Assembly: GCF_003054045.1 (NCBI RefSeq)
Contig: NZ_QBKH01000002.1
Coordinates: 186,001 to 250,000 of the forward strand
Reading direction: 5' to 3'
DNA: 64,000 bases
Origin: Sphingobacterium faecium
GTDB lineage: Bacteria > Bacteroidota > Bacteroidia > Sphingobacteriales > Sphingobacteriaceae
Every line of letters begins with the position of its first letter. Position 1 is the first letter of the stretch. The position numbers and the translations under genes are program-made. Of the stretch, positions 27,114 to 37,095 are shown in pieces. The notes beneath the pieces were generated by a model that saw only the letters and a program-made list of their open reading frames with translations, was not told the DNA's origin and searched no databases.

Positions 27114-28760
27114 TTAAAAATCTCCGTATAAAGACTTCAAGCTTGACCGAAGACCGATATTCAACACCCCTGACTTATGCGTGACCGGCGTATCATATTG
27201 GATCTTTTGATAACGCTGTGTATAGCCGACTTCAAAACGGAGGTTATATTTAGGATTGAGCACATAGGCTGCTTTTGCATCTGCATATACAACCTGACTT
27301 CCTATACCTTGGCCAATGTGGTTTCCATAACGCTCTGGAAATGTTCGATAAGACTGAAAAATATTACCACCCATATTCGTGCCATCTGCAGGGTCTAAAC
27401 CTTTTTCATTGTAATTGAGCTGTGCTGAAAAGTCAAACCGTTTCCACGAGTAATTCGCAATTCCTACTATTTCTCTAAAATTTGCACCTAAGGGATGTGC
27501 TAAAGGTTCTGCATGATTACTATAATTGGATCCTGTGCTAAAATGCGCATACGTATAAGGTCTAACCGTATTGTATTCGACTAAAAAGTTTAAATTTTTT
27601 ACCGCAAATAGATCATATCCTCGTACCCCGAGCTGAACGCCCCATTTATTGTGAATGTACCCATTGTTTGCAAAAAATTCTTTTGCTGTAAATTCTCCAA
27701 GTAGAAATTGTCCATAAGCGCTTATATTATGAAGTATTTTATATTTGGTATTTAAGCCCAGAAACATTTTGTCGGGAGAATCTGAATTATTGGATTCAAC
27801 AGGACGTAAGAACATCACCGGATTGATGTAGGTGAAATCAAAACCTCGGGTTCCTGCGGCATCACGGTTAGCCCAAGTTATGGCTTGGAAAAAACCAATG
27901 GATAAGCGATTGGTTGCATTGTAATCGATGTATTGGAAGACGCCCCACTTTTTACCATCACCATACCGATTGGTTGCAAATAGCTCTTCTGGACGTCTAT
28001 GGGTGGGATCGTTCATATATGCCCATACAGAAGTATATTGCACATTGCCGATGGTACCACTTAATTTTAAATGGGTGTAATTTGCCGAAAAATCGGAAAG
28101 TAATAAGGAACGATATCCGTCACCAATAAAGTTTTTATCGTATGCAGCAGTAGCCTGAAAATGCTTGCTAAAAGCATAGGTTAGACTTGCAGTGGTGTTC
28201 CACCAGTCTTTTTTATTTCCAGAACGATCATCAAAGGATCCCTGTCCTGTAACAACTTTACTTTCATTGATATAGTCGTCTAAATATTGTGGGAATACCG
28301 CTTGATTTTTCGTTAAATTGGTATAGAACGTTAATTTTTTTCCATAGGTAGCTCCAGCTTGAAATCCAAGGGAATTCATCCAAGTGCGACGTTTATCGCC
28401 TAAGCGGTCTTTACCTATGGTGATATCGGGTAAAAAGTCGGCGTAAATGCTATAATCTTCCCGATCGACCTGGATCAGGTGCTCATTAAAAAGCTTGCGC
28501 AACAACAAGTTGTCTGATGAAATAGGTTGATTGGACTGTAAGGAATCGAAGGTAACGAGCAATTCATCAGTAAAAAGGTAGGGCTTGGACGATGTATGCA
28601 ATCTGGTATGTGGTGAATACAGCACAGGATTCATTTTCTGGGAAAATGAATAGGAATAGGGCTGATTCTTTACTTGTGCCTGTACATCATGCTGACTGAA
28701 TAGGGTTTGTCCGATTAGACCAGCTAATGCGATATATTTTAAAGGACAGTTTTGTTTCAT
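27114..28760 (-). CDS. Wzi/RemB-like outer-membrane beta-barrel (capsule assembly family)
   Basis: The 548-residue protein has a signal peptide (to about residue 29). A conserved N-terminal block (NPVLYSPHTRLHTSSKPYL, DSLQSN) and about 16 amphipathic strands follow (GKKLTFYTNLTKN, IGFFQAITWANRD, YGQFLLGEF), as in the Wzi capsule-assembly family and its gliding-associated member RemB. Wzi-type barrels bind exported polymer at the surface; RemB assists gliding in Flavobacterium. It lies next to gldL and within reach of the export genes, so both roles fit and sequence alone does not decide. Confidence 0.75.
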   Translation of the reverse strand: MKQNCPLKYIALAGLIGQTLFSQHDVQAQVKNQPYSYSFSQKMNPVLYSPHTRLHTSSKPYLFTDELLVTFDSLQSNQPISSDNLLLRKLFNEHLIQVDREDYSIYADFLPDITIGKDRLGDKRRTWMNSLGFQAGATYGKKLTFYTNLTKNQAVFPQYLDDYINESKVVTGQGSFDDRSGNKKDWWNTTASLTYAFSKHFQATAAYDKNFIGDGYRSLLLSDFSANYTHLKLSGTIGNVQYTSVWAYMNDPTHRRPEELFATNRYGDGKKWGVFQYIDYNATNRLSIGFFQAITWANRDAAGTRGFDFTYINPVMFLRPVESNNSDSPDKMFLGLNTKYKILHNISAYGQFLLGEFTAKEFFANNGYIHNKWGVQLGVRGYDLFAVKNLNFLVEYNTVRPYTYAHFSTGSNYSNHAEPLAHPLGANFREIVGIANYSWKRFDFSAQLNYNEKGLDPADGTNMGGNIFQSYRTFPERYGNHIGQGIGSQVVYADAKAAYVLNPKYNLRFEVGYTQRYQKIQYDTPVTHKSGVLNIGLRSSLKSLYGDF

Positions 28761-28956
28761 GAGCGTTGAAAAACGAGGAATAACAAATTTTATACCACGA
28801 CTACAATATAAAGCTTTTAATATCCGTTAAGGTTTTTTTAATTTTAGAAAGTTTGGGGATTGGTAAGTTCATAACGGAGCTTTAAACTCCTTATTTTGAT
28901 TTTTATTGAGCCATTCGCGCCTATGCACTGTTCATGGCAAAACACGATTTGCAGAT

Positions 28957-29358
28957 ATGAAGATTTTTAAAGGCTTATTTTTATGGACACTGTGCTAAGG
29001 AACTGTATGATATACATGGACGAGTTGTTAAGATGAGGAACTAGGACCGGAGATGATCGATGTTGCACAGATGCAGTAGCGTATCATAGGTTCAGAAGAT
29101 GTGAATATCAACTCGATCCTCTATTCCGACCGGAACTAAACAGAAATATGGACTGTAAATTTTGGTTCATCCTGGACCAGCGAGCGAGTCATCAACAACG
29201 AAGAGCAAACCAGCATCCTGGTAAAGGCCGATGGACTATCGGATGAATCGATGTTAAAAGCCCAAATGATCAAAGATGACACAGTGCTCAAAGAGAGCTC
29301 CGTGTCTGGTAAAAATTTGTCTATTCAGCTGGTATTGAAATACTGGTCAGAAGTGTAG
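28957..29358 (+). pseudogene. Decayed small exported-protein gene
   Basis: One frame starts with a signal-like MKIFKGLFLWTLC and ends with a coherent protein-like tail (WTVNFGSSWTSER to VLKYWSEV). It is broken by five in-frame stops (28996, 29008, 29029, 29077, 29137). The last 73 codons are uninterrupted and have gene-like codon use. It fills most of an otherwise empty 627-base gap between the Wzi-like gene and murQ. No family is recognised. Confidence 0.5.
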
Positions 29359-29387
29359 ATCAGTTTGATGGATCTCATTTGTATCAG

Positions 29388-30215
29388 CTACAGCTGCTTT
29401 TTGATGTGCGCAATAGCTTCGCGAACATTTCCAAATCGGTTGATATATAAAGTGGCGTCTGCTTCGCTTGCTCCGGTTTCCTCCATCACAATACGGACGC
29501 CACGGCCTACAAGTTTATGATTAGAGAGCTGCATATCGACCATTTTATTGCCTTTGATTCGTCCCAGTTGGATCATGACCGCAGTACTAATCATATTCAA
29601 GACGAGTTTTTGAGCTGTCCCTGCTTTCATCCTTGTTGAACCAGTAATAAATTCTGGACCGACAACAACTTCTATCGGGTATTGCGCTACTTCAGCAATT
29701 GCAGAATGGCTATTGCAAACCAGACAACCTGTTATACAACCGTGCGCATTTGCTGCTTTCAGTCCCCCGATCACATAAGGTGTGGAACCAGAAGCTGCAA
29801 TGCCAATAACGGTATCATGCGATCGGATCCCGTATTCCTGCAGATCCTTCCATGCCTGCTCCAGATCATCTTCTGCAAATTCAACAGCTTTTCGAATGGC
29901 ACCATCACCCCCGGCAATAATACCAATAATCCAATCATGGGGTACCCCAAACGTCGGTGGACACTCGGAAGCATCCAAGATTCCTAAACGACCACTTGTG
30001 CCTGCTCCAATATAAAAAATTCTTCCTCCTTTCTTCATGGAAGCCACAGCGACAGTGACTAGTTTTTCAATCGCAGGGATAACCAATTCAACCGCGTCGG
30101 CAACTATCTTATCTTCATTGTTGATATGGGACAAAATCTCTCTTGTTGACATGCTATCTATTCCTTGATAATTGGACTCACTTTCTGTTACTACGACCAT
30201 ATGCTTAAAATTCAT
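29388..30215 (-). CDS. murQ: N-acetylmuramic acid 6-phosphate etherase
   Basis: The 275-residue cytosolic SIS-domain enzyme cleaves the D-lactyl ether of MurNAc-6-phosphate to give GlcNAc-6-phosphate. It shows TESESNYQ, IGAGTSGRLG, DASECPPTFG (Glu-84), AIRKAVEFAEDD (Glu-115) and ITGSTRMKAGTAQK. Glu-84 and Glu-115 align with the proposed acid/base glutamates of E. coli MurQ. The annotated start gives about nine extra residues before the usual TESESNY; an internal ATG at codon 6 is an alternative. It is the last gene of the NamZ-SusC-SusD locus, behind a hairpin. Confidence 0.95.
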   Translation of the reverse strand: MNFKHMVVVTESESNYQGIDSMSTREILSHINNEDKIVADAVELVIPAIEKLVTVAVASMKKGGRIFYIGAGTSGRLGILDASECPPTFGVPHDWIIGIIAGGDGAIRKAVEFAEDDLEQAWKDLQEYGIRSHDTVIGIAASGSTPYVIGGLKAANAHGCITGCLVCNSHSAIAEVAQYPIEVVVGPEFITGSTRMKAGTAQKLVLNMISTAVMIQLGRIKGNKMVDMQLSNHKLVGRGVRIVMEETGASEADATLYINRFGNVREAIAHIKKQL

Positions 30216-30268
30216 ATCAAATTATTCTTTTGCTTTCCTTTAAAATTTGCTTTTCAGCACTGAAAAAT

Positions 30269-30301
30269 GTCCTCCATATGCAACGTTTAGATATGGAGGA
30301 C
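30269..30301. terminator. Hairpin between susD-like gene and murQ
   Basis: Perfect 11-base arms (30269-30279 and 30291-30301) with an 11-base loop and T runs on both strands. For leftward transcripts it would terminate or attenuate before murQ, so murQ may be made at a lower level or from its own promoter. Confidence 0.7.
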
Positions 30302-30322
30302 TTATTTTTTAATAGAGATGTT

Positions 30323-32077
30323 TTACCATCCCGGGTTTTGAGCCAGTTCGACTCCCTTACTTTTATAAAGTGAAATTTGATCGATCGGGATCGGATCTAA
30401 ATAATATTTATCGACAACCAGTCTTTTATTGACGCTGGATGGAATGATATAGCCTTCCTGACTGCCATCAATGGCAATTCCGTTTAACAGTGCTGGTGAG
30501 TAGTTAGCCTTCACAATATAAGCTCCCCTGTTGATCGTCGGATTTTTATCGGTATCGGCATATTCCAATTTCTTCCAACGACGCAGGTCATTTAGTCTCA
30601 ACCCTTCGAAGATCAGTTCAGAACGACGTTCCCTCCTAACTTCCCAAAGGAGGCTGGGCACAGTAGCATCGCGTGCGGGATCATCATAGACAACACCATT
30701 GACCGCAGGTTGCAAACCCATAACTTGCAACTTAGGAAGGCCAACGCCATTTCTGTTGCGCAGCATATTGATTGATCTGTCTAAAGCAGCTTGATCAAGA
30801 GCACCCAGCTCTGCAGCTGCCTCTGCATAGTTCATCAACACTTCTCCGTAACGAATAATGGGTGCATCGGTCATATTTAATTGACCACTTCCAACCGGTA
30901 GATTCTTGAGACTTTCATTTAAAAATTTTTGAACCGAATAACCGGAAAAAGCATAATTGGATAAGGTATTCAACATTCTCAGTTGCGGTACAACTGTTTG
31001 AACTAAACGACCGTCTCGGTTTGCCAACGCATCTGAAACAGATTTATCGCCTTTATAAAGTGGTGATAACCGAATCGGAAGTCCATCGGACAAGAGGTAG
31101 TTGTCGATTGCATTTTTTGAGATCCCTGCCTGCGGCTCCAGATTATTATAGGACATTAAACTATGCTGCAAAACGCCTTCCGCATATTCTTTGAACAGAA
31201 TAATTTCGCTATTGCCCTTTAGGGTTTCAGAACTAAATAAATTGCGGTAGTTATTGGAAATGGAATATGCGCCGCTATTGATGATTTCTTCAGCAGCCCA
31301 TTTGGCAGCTTCTAAATATTCTTTTGACTTGGCTTCATTTTTATTGTGGTATTTTAACCAGGTTCCTTCAAAAAGAAAAACGCGTGACATATAAGCTAAA
31401 ACCACATACTTGGTAACGGACTGTTGTGCAGGGCCATCGCTTTTACGTACATGCTGTGCTGCAAATTTAAAATCTTCGAGTACTTTATCCATGACAAAAA
31501 CTCGGGAATCACGAGGTCTGTAAAGTTCGGGATCGTCCTCTGTCAGCACACGGTCAACATAAGGAATATCTCCAAAAGCATTGACAAAGTTAGCATATTC
31601 AAGACCTCGGAAAAAGCGTCCAATGCCCAACCAATGGTTTTGAACTTCTTCTGCTAGCTGTGCTTTGGGCACACTTGCTATAAAGTGATTTGCCTTACGG
31701 ATACGTGAATAATAAGAAGAAACGCCTGTCGGTGTTTGATTGGTCGGTAAAGCTGGAGACCAACCGCCACCTGATGTTGGGATATTTTGAACAAATTCGG
31801 TGATGACATTTTCATTGGGGCTTAACGGAGCAGAATCATCATTGATAAATTGTCCAGAAAAATAAGAACCCCAGGTGAACCCTTGCCCATAACCTTTGAA
31901 ATACGAATTGTAAAAACCAAAGGTATAGGTGCGGATATTATTTTCTGAGGACCAGAATGCTGGATCTGTCAGCTGATCCAAGGGATCTTTCTTTAAAAAG
32001 TCGTCGCCTAAAAATTCTTTAGAGCAGGAGGAAAAGGATAATAATCCTGCTACTGCGATATATTTAAATAGTTTCAT
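30323..32077 (-). CDS. SusD/RagB-family outer-membrane lipoprotein
   Basis: The 584-residue protein has a lipobox at Cys-18 (FSSC). The SusD/RagB pattern is clear: DFLKKDPLDQLTDPAFW near the N-terminus, TPR-like helices with IGRFFRGLEYANFVNAFGDIPYV, and the C-terminal blocks YGEVLMNYAEAAAELG, LLWEVRRERRSELIFEG and LNDLRRW. It forms the lid of a TonB-dependent SusCD importer with the gene 4 bases upstream. Context with NamZ and MurQ points to MurNAc-containing fragments as cargo (inference). Confidence 0.94.
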   Translation of the reverse strand: MKLFKYIAVAGLLSFSSCSKEFLGDDFLKKDPLDQLTDPAFWSSENNIRTYTFGFYNSYFKGYGQGFTWGSYFSGQFINDDSAPLSPNENVITEFVQNIPTSGGGWSPALPTNQTPTGVSSYYSRIRKANHFIASVPKAQLAEEVQNHWLGIGRFFRGLEYANFVNAFGDIPYVDRVLTEDDPELYRPRDSRVFVMDKVLEDFKFAAQHVRKSDGPAQQSVTKYVVLAYMSRVFLFEGTWLKYHNKNEAKSKEYLEAAKWAAEEIINSGAYSISNNYRNLFSSETLKGNSEIILFKEYAEGVLQHSLMSYNNLEPQAGISKNAIDNYLLSDGLPIRLSPLYKGDKSVSDALANRDGRLVQTVVPQLRMLNTLSNYAFSGYSVQKFLNESLKNLPVGSGQLNMTDAPIIRYGEVLMNYAEAAAELGALDQAALDRSINMLRNRNGVGLPKLQVMGLQPAVNGVVYDDPARDATVPSLLWEVRRERRSELIFEGLRLNDLRRWKKLEYADTDKNPTINRGAYIVKANYSPALLNGIAIDGSQEGYIIPSSVNKRLVVDKYYLDPIPIDQISLYKSKGVELAQNPGW

Positions 32078-32081
32078 TTCT

Positions 32082-35000
32082 CTAAAAAGTTAGTTGAAGC
32101 CCAAGTGAAAAAGTTCTACGATAAGGGTAAGAGCGACCAAATGAATTGGCATCTTTAATTCCTTCTTCGGTATAATCCGTTTCTGGATCGATCGGTATAT
32201 TTAAGTTATCAAATTCCAGTAAATTCTCGCCGGAGAAGAATACCCTAAATTTGGAGATCTTGGCCCTTTCTGTAAAAGATGTGGGCAAGGTGTAACCCAA
32301 AGAAAGGTTTTTTAATCGCAAATAGGACATATCCAATAGATATCTTGTCTGTGGCATATGATTCATGGTCGTATTGCTCTGATTCTGATTGGTTGGCCTG
32401 TAGTAGAAGGCATTGGTGTTTTCTGGTGACCAGTAATCCATTTGGTGTTCGTACCACGCTTCTGCAGGTCGCCATCCTGGAACGGCAAAATCGCCACCAA
32501 CCCAATTGTGACGCTGCCCTACGCCTTGGAAAAAGATCCCTAAATCAAAGCCTTTAAAATCAAAATCCGCGCGGAAGCCATATTGATAGCGTGGGTTTGA
32601 ATTTCCAATAATCCTTCTGTCCCCCGGATTTTCTACCGTACCGTCACCGATACCGATCACGCCATCGCCATTCAGGTCTTTATATTTGACATCTCCAGGT
32701 CCATATTTAAAGGTTGTCGTTTCGTAATAAGATTGCGAAGGAATTCCTGGCTTCAGCGTATAGGTGCCATTACTGTTTGCAATAAAATCATCCGCCTGAA
32801 ATATCCGATCGGTTTCATATCCCCAGATCTCGCCAATCATCTTTCCGTTATAGTTGGAAGAAGTACCATTCACATTGACTTGTGCCTGTCCATCAAATTT
32901 TGTAATCGATTCTTTGTAATCGGATAGTTGACCAGACAACCGCATCGTTAAACCATTGCTAAAACTTTGGTTGAACGCGAGTTCTAATTCCCAACCATTG
33001 GTCTGCATTTCACCGAAATTGCGCAGCGGTGATGGTGCTCCAAAGCCAGATGGTAAAATCACGCCGCCGGTGATCAGGTCTGAAATGGTTCTCCGATACC
33101 GATTATAGGTTAAGTTCAATTTGTTCTGAAAGAAGGCGAGGTCAACCCCAATTTCTTTGGTCGTCACGGTTTCCCAGGTCAAGTCCTTCGATACAATCGA
33201 TGGTGTGGTCATCGTCGTTTGGTTAACACCACCCACGACCCAGTTGGTCGGAGCCTGGCTTAAAGTAGAAAGATACAGCCCCGTTGGTACCGTTTGGTTC
33301 CCTACACTTCCCCAAGAAGCACGTACCTTGAAGAAATCTAGATAGGGTTTGGACCAATCCATAAACTCTTCTTTCGAAAGCACATAACCGGCAGATACTG
33401 CAGGGAAAAATCCCCAGACATTATCTTGATTAAAACGAGATGAACCATCATAACGCGCTAATGCTTCGAAAAGATACTTATCTTGATAGCTGTAGTTGAC
33501 ACGTCCGAAAAATCCTAAGGTAGACCAATGTGACGCTTCCGAGCTCGTGGTCATATCGCCATTGGCAAGGCCGAGTTGGGGATAATTTTGATCAAGAAGT
33601 CCCAACCGTTGTCCCCATACATTGTCCGATTGAAAGAGTTCAGCATTGGCACCGGCCATCACTTTGAAGTTATGCTGGTCGAAGCTCTTGTCGTATGTCG
33701 CATAGATGTTGGCGACATGCCTATCGGTCATCGTACGTTCTTTTCGTGCCCGATTATAAGCAGCTCCGGTATAGGTGATGTATTCAAAGTTATTTTTATT
33801 CCAAAAATCCCATCCCGTTACCGTACCGCCATTTTCATTAAATTTGTTGATAAATTGAGAATAGGTATAATCAGCATCGACTGTCAACCCAGGTAATATC
33901 TTGGCTTGTGCACCAAAGGTGTAACGCCCCATGTTGAATTTGCGCTCATTCATATTTGCTTGTTGCACATCGGTAATCGCGTTACGCATCGGCAATCCAT
34001 CGATCGTCCCATAAGGAAAGTTTCGAGGCCAGCGGTAGAGGTAGAAGATCGGTTCATACACATTGCCATTAAACGAAAAAGGCTTACTCACATCTGAGGA
34101 TGAAAACAAAATTTTGGTATAACCTGTCAACCAGTTTGTGATATCGGCATTGATACCTAAGTTAAAGTTATAGCGGTTGTATTTATCTGGATTATCTTTT
34201 AAGATCCCCGTTTGGGACATTAAACCAAATCCGGCATTATAATTTATTTTGTCAGACCCGCCATTGATACTCAGGTTATGGTTCTGTTGAGGGGTATATT
34301 TTTTCATAAACATGTCCTCTGCATCCCACTCCCGATGGAAATATAGGTAACCGTCCTTAACTTCATAATCTCGGCCCTCGACCATGTCGAGTCCCAGATC
34401 TTGTCCACCGTATAAGCTTTGCCATTCTTCCATCTTTTTGATGGCATAATCATCATATCGTGTTCCGAGATTAACATATCCGGTCAAGGAAGGGTTTGTT
34501 CGTTGCATGGCGAGCAATCCCGCTCTTGCGCCTGCTGCTCCTCCTGCAATAACCGGTGTTGAGGTGAGGGTTTGAAGGGCGAAATTATTGGAATAATTAA
34601 TGGAGGTTTTGGTGTTTCTCTTTCCAGACTTGGTTTTGATCAACACGACTCCCCAAGCAGCTCTGGATCCATAGATGGCCGCAGAAGCATCTTTAATGAC
34701 CGACATACTTTCGATATCCGTGGGATTGATCATAGATAAACTGGTCACTTCAACACCGTCAACCAGGATGAGCGGAGATGCTCCGCCTTGGGTTTGCAAC
34801 GATCCACTGACACCACGAAGCCGAATTTTAGGGTCACCCCCTAGATCTCCACTTGCGGTGGATACGGATAGACCAGCTACAGCTCCTTGTAGGGCGCGAC
34901 CCACATCAGTGACTGGACGGGTTTCAAATGTCTTCTTGGTATCTACGGTAGATACGGCTCCAGTTACATTGGAGCGCTTCTGTGTACCATAACCTACCAC

Positions 35001-35369
35001 TACGACTTCTTCCATGTTGGTCGCATCGGATATTAACATGACCTGGACCGTGGAGGAACTCGCACTGATCTCTTGCGTCGCATAGCCAATGCTGCTGAAG
35101 CGTAAGGTAGCACCTGTCGAAGCGGTGATGGTAAATTTCCCTTTGGTATCTGTCTGTGTGGATATGGAAGACCCAACGACCGTAACCGTAACGCCCTCCA
35201 GCGGACCTGATGAATCTGATACTGTTCCTTGTATCGTGTTCTGCAAGGTCTCATGAACGAGATGAGCCCATGCTGGCTTTGGCGTAAATAGATTACTCTT
35301 CGAGCGGCTGTGCCCCTGAGCTTGCATAATTACTCCTAAAGCAGTAGAAAAAAGTAGTATTCTTCTCAT
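32082..35369 (-). CDS. SusC/RagA-family TonB-dependent receptor
   Basis: The start was set at the ATG that gives a signal-like MRRILLFSTALGVIM. A longer open frame exists but runs back into the preceding namZ gene and lacks a signal peptide. From that start the protein has 1095 residues. A carboxypeptidase-regulatory-like domain (TIQGTVSDSSG, FSSIGYATQE) leads to the TonB-box-like MEEVVVVGYG, a plug domain with DVGRALQGAVAG, ILVDGVEV and the SusC-type VIKDASAAIYGSRAAWGV. A 22-strand barrel ends in FSLGLQLTF. It imports oligomers with SusD. Confidence 0.93.
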   Translation of the reverse strand: MRRILLFSTALGVIMQAQGHSRSKSNLFTPKPAWAHLVHETLQNTIQGTVSDSSGPLEGVTVTVVGSSISTQTDTKGKFTITASTGATLRFSSIGYATQEISASSSTVQVMLISDATNMEEVVVVGYGTQKRSNVTGAVSTVDTKKTFETRPVTDVGRALQGAVAGLSVSTASGDLGGDPKIRLRGVSGSLQTQGGASPLILVDGVEVTSLSMINPTDIESMSVIKDASAAIYGSRAAWGVVLIKTKSGKRNTKTSINYSNNFALQTLTSTPVIAGGAAGARAGLLAMQRTNPSLTGYVNLGTRYDDYAIKKMEEWQSLYGGQDLGLDMVEGRDYEVKDGYLYFHREWDAEDMFMKKYTPQQNHNLSINGGSDKINYNAGFGLMSQTGILKDNPDKYNRYNFNLGINADITNWLTGYTKILFSSSDVSKPFSFNGNVYEPIFYLYRWPRNFPYGTIDGLPMRNAITDVQQANMNERKFNMGRYTFGAQAKILPGLTVDADYTYSQFINKFNENGGTVTGWDFWNKNNFEYITYTGAAYNRARKERTMTDRHVANIYATYDKSFDQHNFKVMAGANAELFQSDNVWGQRLGLLDQNYPQLGLANGDMTTSSEASHWSTLGFFGRVNYSYQDKYLFEALARYDGSSRFNQDNVWGFFPAVSAGYVLSKEEFMDWSKPYLDFFKVRASWGSVGNQTVPTGLYLSTLSQAPTNWVVGGVNQTTMTTPSIVSKDLTWETVTTKEIGVDLAFFQNKLNLTYNRYRRTISDLITGGVILPSGFGAPSPLRNFGEMQTNGWELELAFNQSFSNGLTMRLSGQLSDYKESITKFDGQAQVNVNGTSSNYNGKMIGEIWGYETDRIFQADDFIANSNGTYTLKPGIPSQSYYETTTFKYGPGDVKYKDLNGDGVIGIGDGTVENPGDRRIIGNSNPRYQYGFRADFDFKGFDLGIFFQGVGQRHNWVGGDFAVPGWRPAEAWYEHQMDYWSPENTNAFYYRPTNQNQSNTTMNHMPQTRYLLDMSYLRLKNLSLGYTLPTSFTERAKISKFRVFFSGENLLEFDNLNIPIDPETDYTEEGIKDANSFGRSYPYRRTFSLGLQLTF

Positions 35370-35409
35370 ACAATTTTTTGTTAATTGACGTTTATGGAAA
35401 ATAGAAGGT

Positions 35410-36660
35410 TTATTCAGTATCTGGATACAGCAGGTATTTCTGACGCATTTGTTTATATTGATCCAGGTCTTTTTGCCAAGACGCTTTAATTTCTTTTTCA
35501 GAAAGACCAGCAATAATCTGCTTTCTCAGCACATCGGTTCCCGCCAGTTTATCAAAAAACTCTGCTCTGGAAAAAAATTTACTTTTATCGGGCATTTTAT
35601 TGTAGAAATCCAGCACGTATTTTAGAGTGAAGGTTTGCTTGTCGGGATCTAAACCTCGTAAGTCCAATCCATAATGCAGTTCTCCTTTTCCAGCGACATG
35701 TTTGGCCATACCTGATTTTTCCCCTGGTGTAAACTGGAAACTACCGAATACTGGATCGGGATAGCCAATGACTTGAAAAGGCCAATCGGTACCTCGGCCC
35801 TCGGAAATACTCGTTCCCTCGAATAAACACAAGGAACCATATAACCGCACAGACAGATGATTGGGCAATGAGGGAGAAGGGATGACCGGTAATTTATAAA
35901 CCAGCGCATGATGGTAATTTTTTAAAGGAATAACCGTTAGGTTGCATTGTCTTCCTTCTTCTAACCATTTTTCGCCGTTGATCATTTGAGCCATTTCACC
36001 CATGGTGAGTCCATGCATAATAGCAACTTTGTGAAAGGAAATATCGGCTTTAAATTGATCATCATGACGTACAGGACCATCGATCTGATCTCCACATGGA
36101 TTTGGCCGATCTAAAACAATAAGCTCTTTATTGTGCTTGGCACATAATTCCATCAGATGATGTAAGGAAGCCATATAAGTATAAAACCGGGCTCCGACAT
36201 CTTGGATATCAAAAATCATGACATCGATCGACTGTATAATGGAATCCTGTTTTTCATTACCGCCATATAGCGTATATAAAGGTAATCCAGTTTTTTTATC
36301 CATTTCATTACTGACTTTTTCGCCCCGTTCGATTTCACCGCGAAAGCCATGTTCTGGAGCAAATGCAAAACGGAGATCTACTTTTTCCCGCTGTAGGACA
36401 TCTGCCAGATGTTCCAGATGGGCAGTCGTTACTGTGGTTTGATTGCCCATAAGGCCCACTTTCTTATCTTTTAAGAGTGGTAAATAGGCTTCCAACTGGT
36501 CGGCACCAAGCTGGAGCAGACGGGAAGATTGATTGGAGTCTTGTTGAACGGCATGCGAAGATGTTTTGCTCGAAGACTGACACGATACACATACGAATAT
36601 TGTCGCTAGAGCGATAATATGACACACGTATATAACCAAGGGATGAGGTTTACATTTCAT
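35410..36660 (-). CDS. namZ: NamZ-like exo-beta-N-acetylmuramidase (DUF1343, GH171), lipoprotein form
   Basis: The 416-residue protein has a lipoprotein signal (Cys-27, CVSC). The DUF1343 core is complete: GLMGNQTT, FAPEHGFRGE, IFDIQDVGARFYTY, LDRPNPCG, HGLTMGEMAQMING and EGRGTDWPF. NamZ from Bacillus releases MurNAc from the non-reducing ends of peptidoglycan fragments. As a lipoprotein it would act at the periplasm or cell surface. It heads a locus with SusC, SusD and MurQ, a coherent route for MurNAc recovery. A MurNAc kinase is not seen in the window. Confidence 0.88.
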   Translation of the reverse strand: MKCKPHPLVIYVCHIIALATIFVCVSCQSSSKTSSHAVQQDSNQSSRLLQLGADQLEAYLPLLKDKKVGLMGNQTTVTTAHLEHLADVLQREKVDLRFAFAPEHGFRGEIERGEKVSNEMDKKTGLPLYTLYGGNEKQDSIIQSIDVMIFDIQDVGARFYTYMASLHHLMELCAKHNKELIVLDRPNPCGDQIDGPVRHDDQFKADISFHKVAIMHGLTMGEMAQMINGEKWLEEGRQCNLTVIPLKNYHHALVYKLPVIPSPSLPNHLSVRLYGSLCLFEGTSISEGRGTDWPFQVIGYPDPVFGSFQFTPGEKSGMAKHVAGKGELHYGLDLRGLDPDKQTFTLKYVLDFYNKMPDKSKFFSRAEFFDKLAGTDVLRKQIIAGLSEKEIKASWQKDLDQYKQMRQKYLLYPDTE

Positions 36661-37095
36661 GTTTAATATTGATTAGTTACACTAAAATTAAAAAAATAAT
36701 GCGGAATTATGCATATTTAATTTTAAAGTATGCGTAAAAGTGTTGTTTTTGCATCTAAATTTTCGTTTAAATAGCATCACTCTTGCAAATACGTAACAAT
36801 TTTCGAAAAGATAAATAAGCTATAAATATCATTAACAGCCGTTTAAATTGCAGTCATGTAAGTTTAATGCGTTAAAATCACAGCTTATTTTACATCATTG
36901 TAATAATTTAGTTGCAATTAATTTTTAGTATTTTTGTTCTTGACCACGCGGCCTCAGCACTATTTTTATCGCTTAATTATTAATTTTTGGATATTCTTTA
37001 GTATTTTGTAAATAATTTAATTGATGCTCTTAAACCTGTATGCTATGACCTTATAGTCACTTTTGGAACAATGAATATAAACCGATAAATTAACG
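36661..37095. other. Divergent intergenic region between namZ and the second glycan locus
   Basis: 435 bases, very AT-rich, with no coding frame of note. Both flanking operons start here. A TATTTTTG element at 36929-36936 is a rightward -7 candidate, but the nearest upstream TTG is only 14 bases away, shorter than usual. No hairpin or riboswitch-like structure was recognised. Confidence 0.5.

Noticed and set aside
29041..29358. Reading the decayed segment as an intact small gene
   Set aside because: In-frame stops at 29077 and 29137 interrupt it; only the tail is continuous and it lacks a plausible start.
35370..35513. N-terminal extension of the SusC-like receptor
   Set aside because: It would run into the namZ coding sequence and hide the signal peptide; the start at 35369 is preferred.
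36929..36936. TATTTTTG as a full promoter for the second glycan locus
   Set aside because: The nearest -33 TTG is 14 bases away, too close for the consensus; kept only as a note in the intergenic entry.
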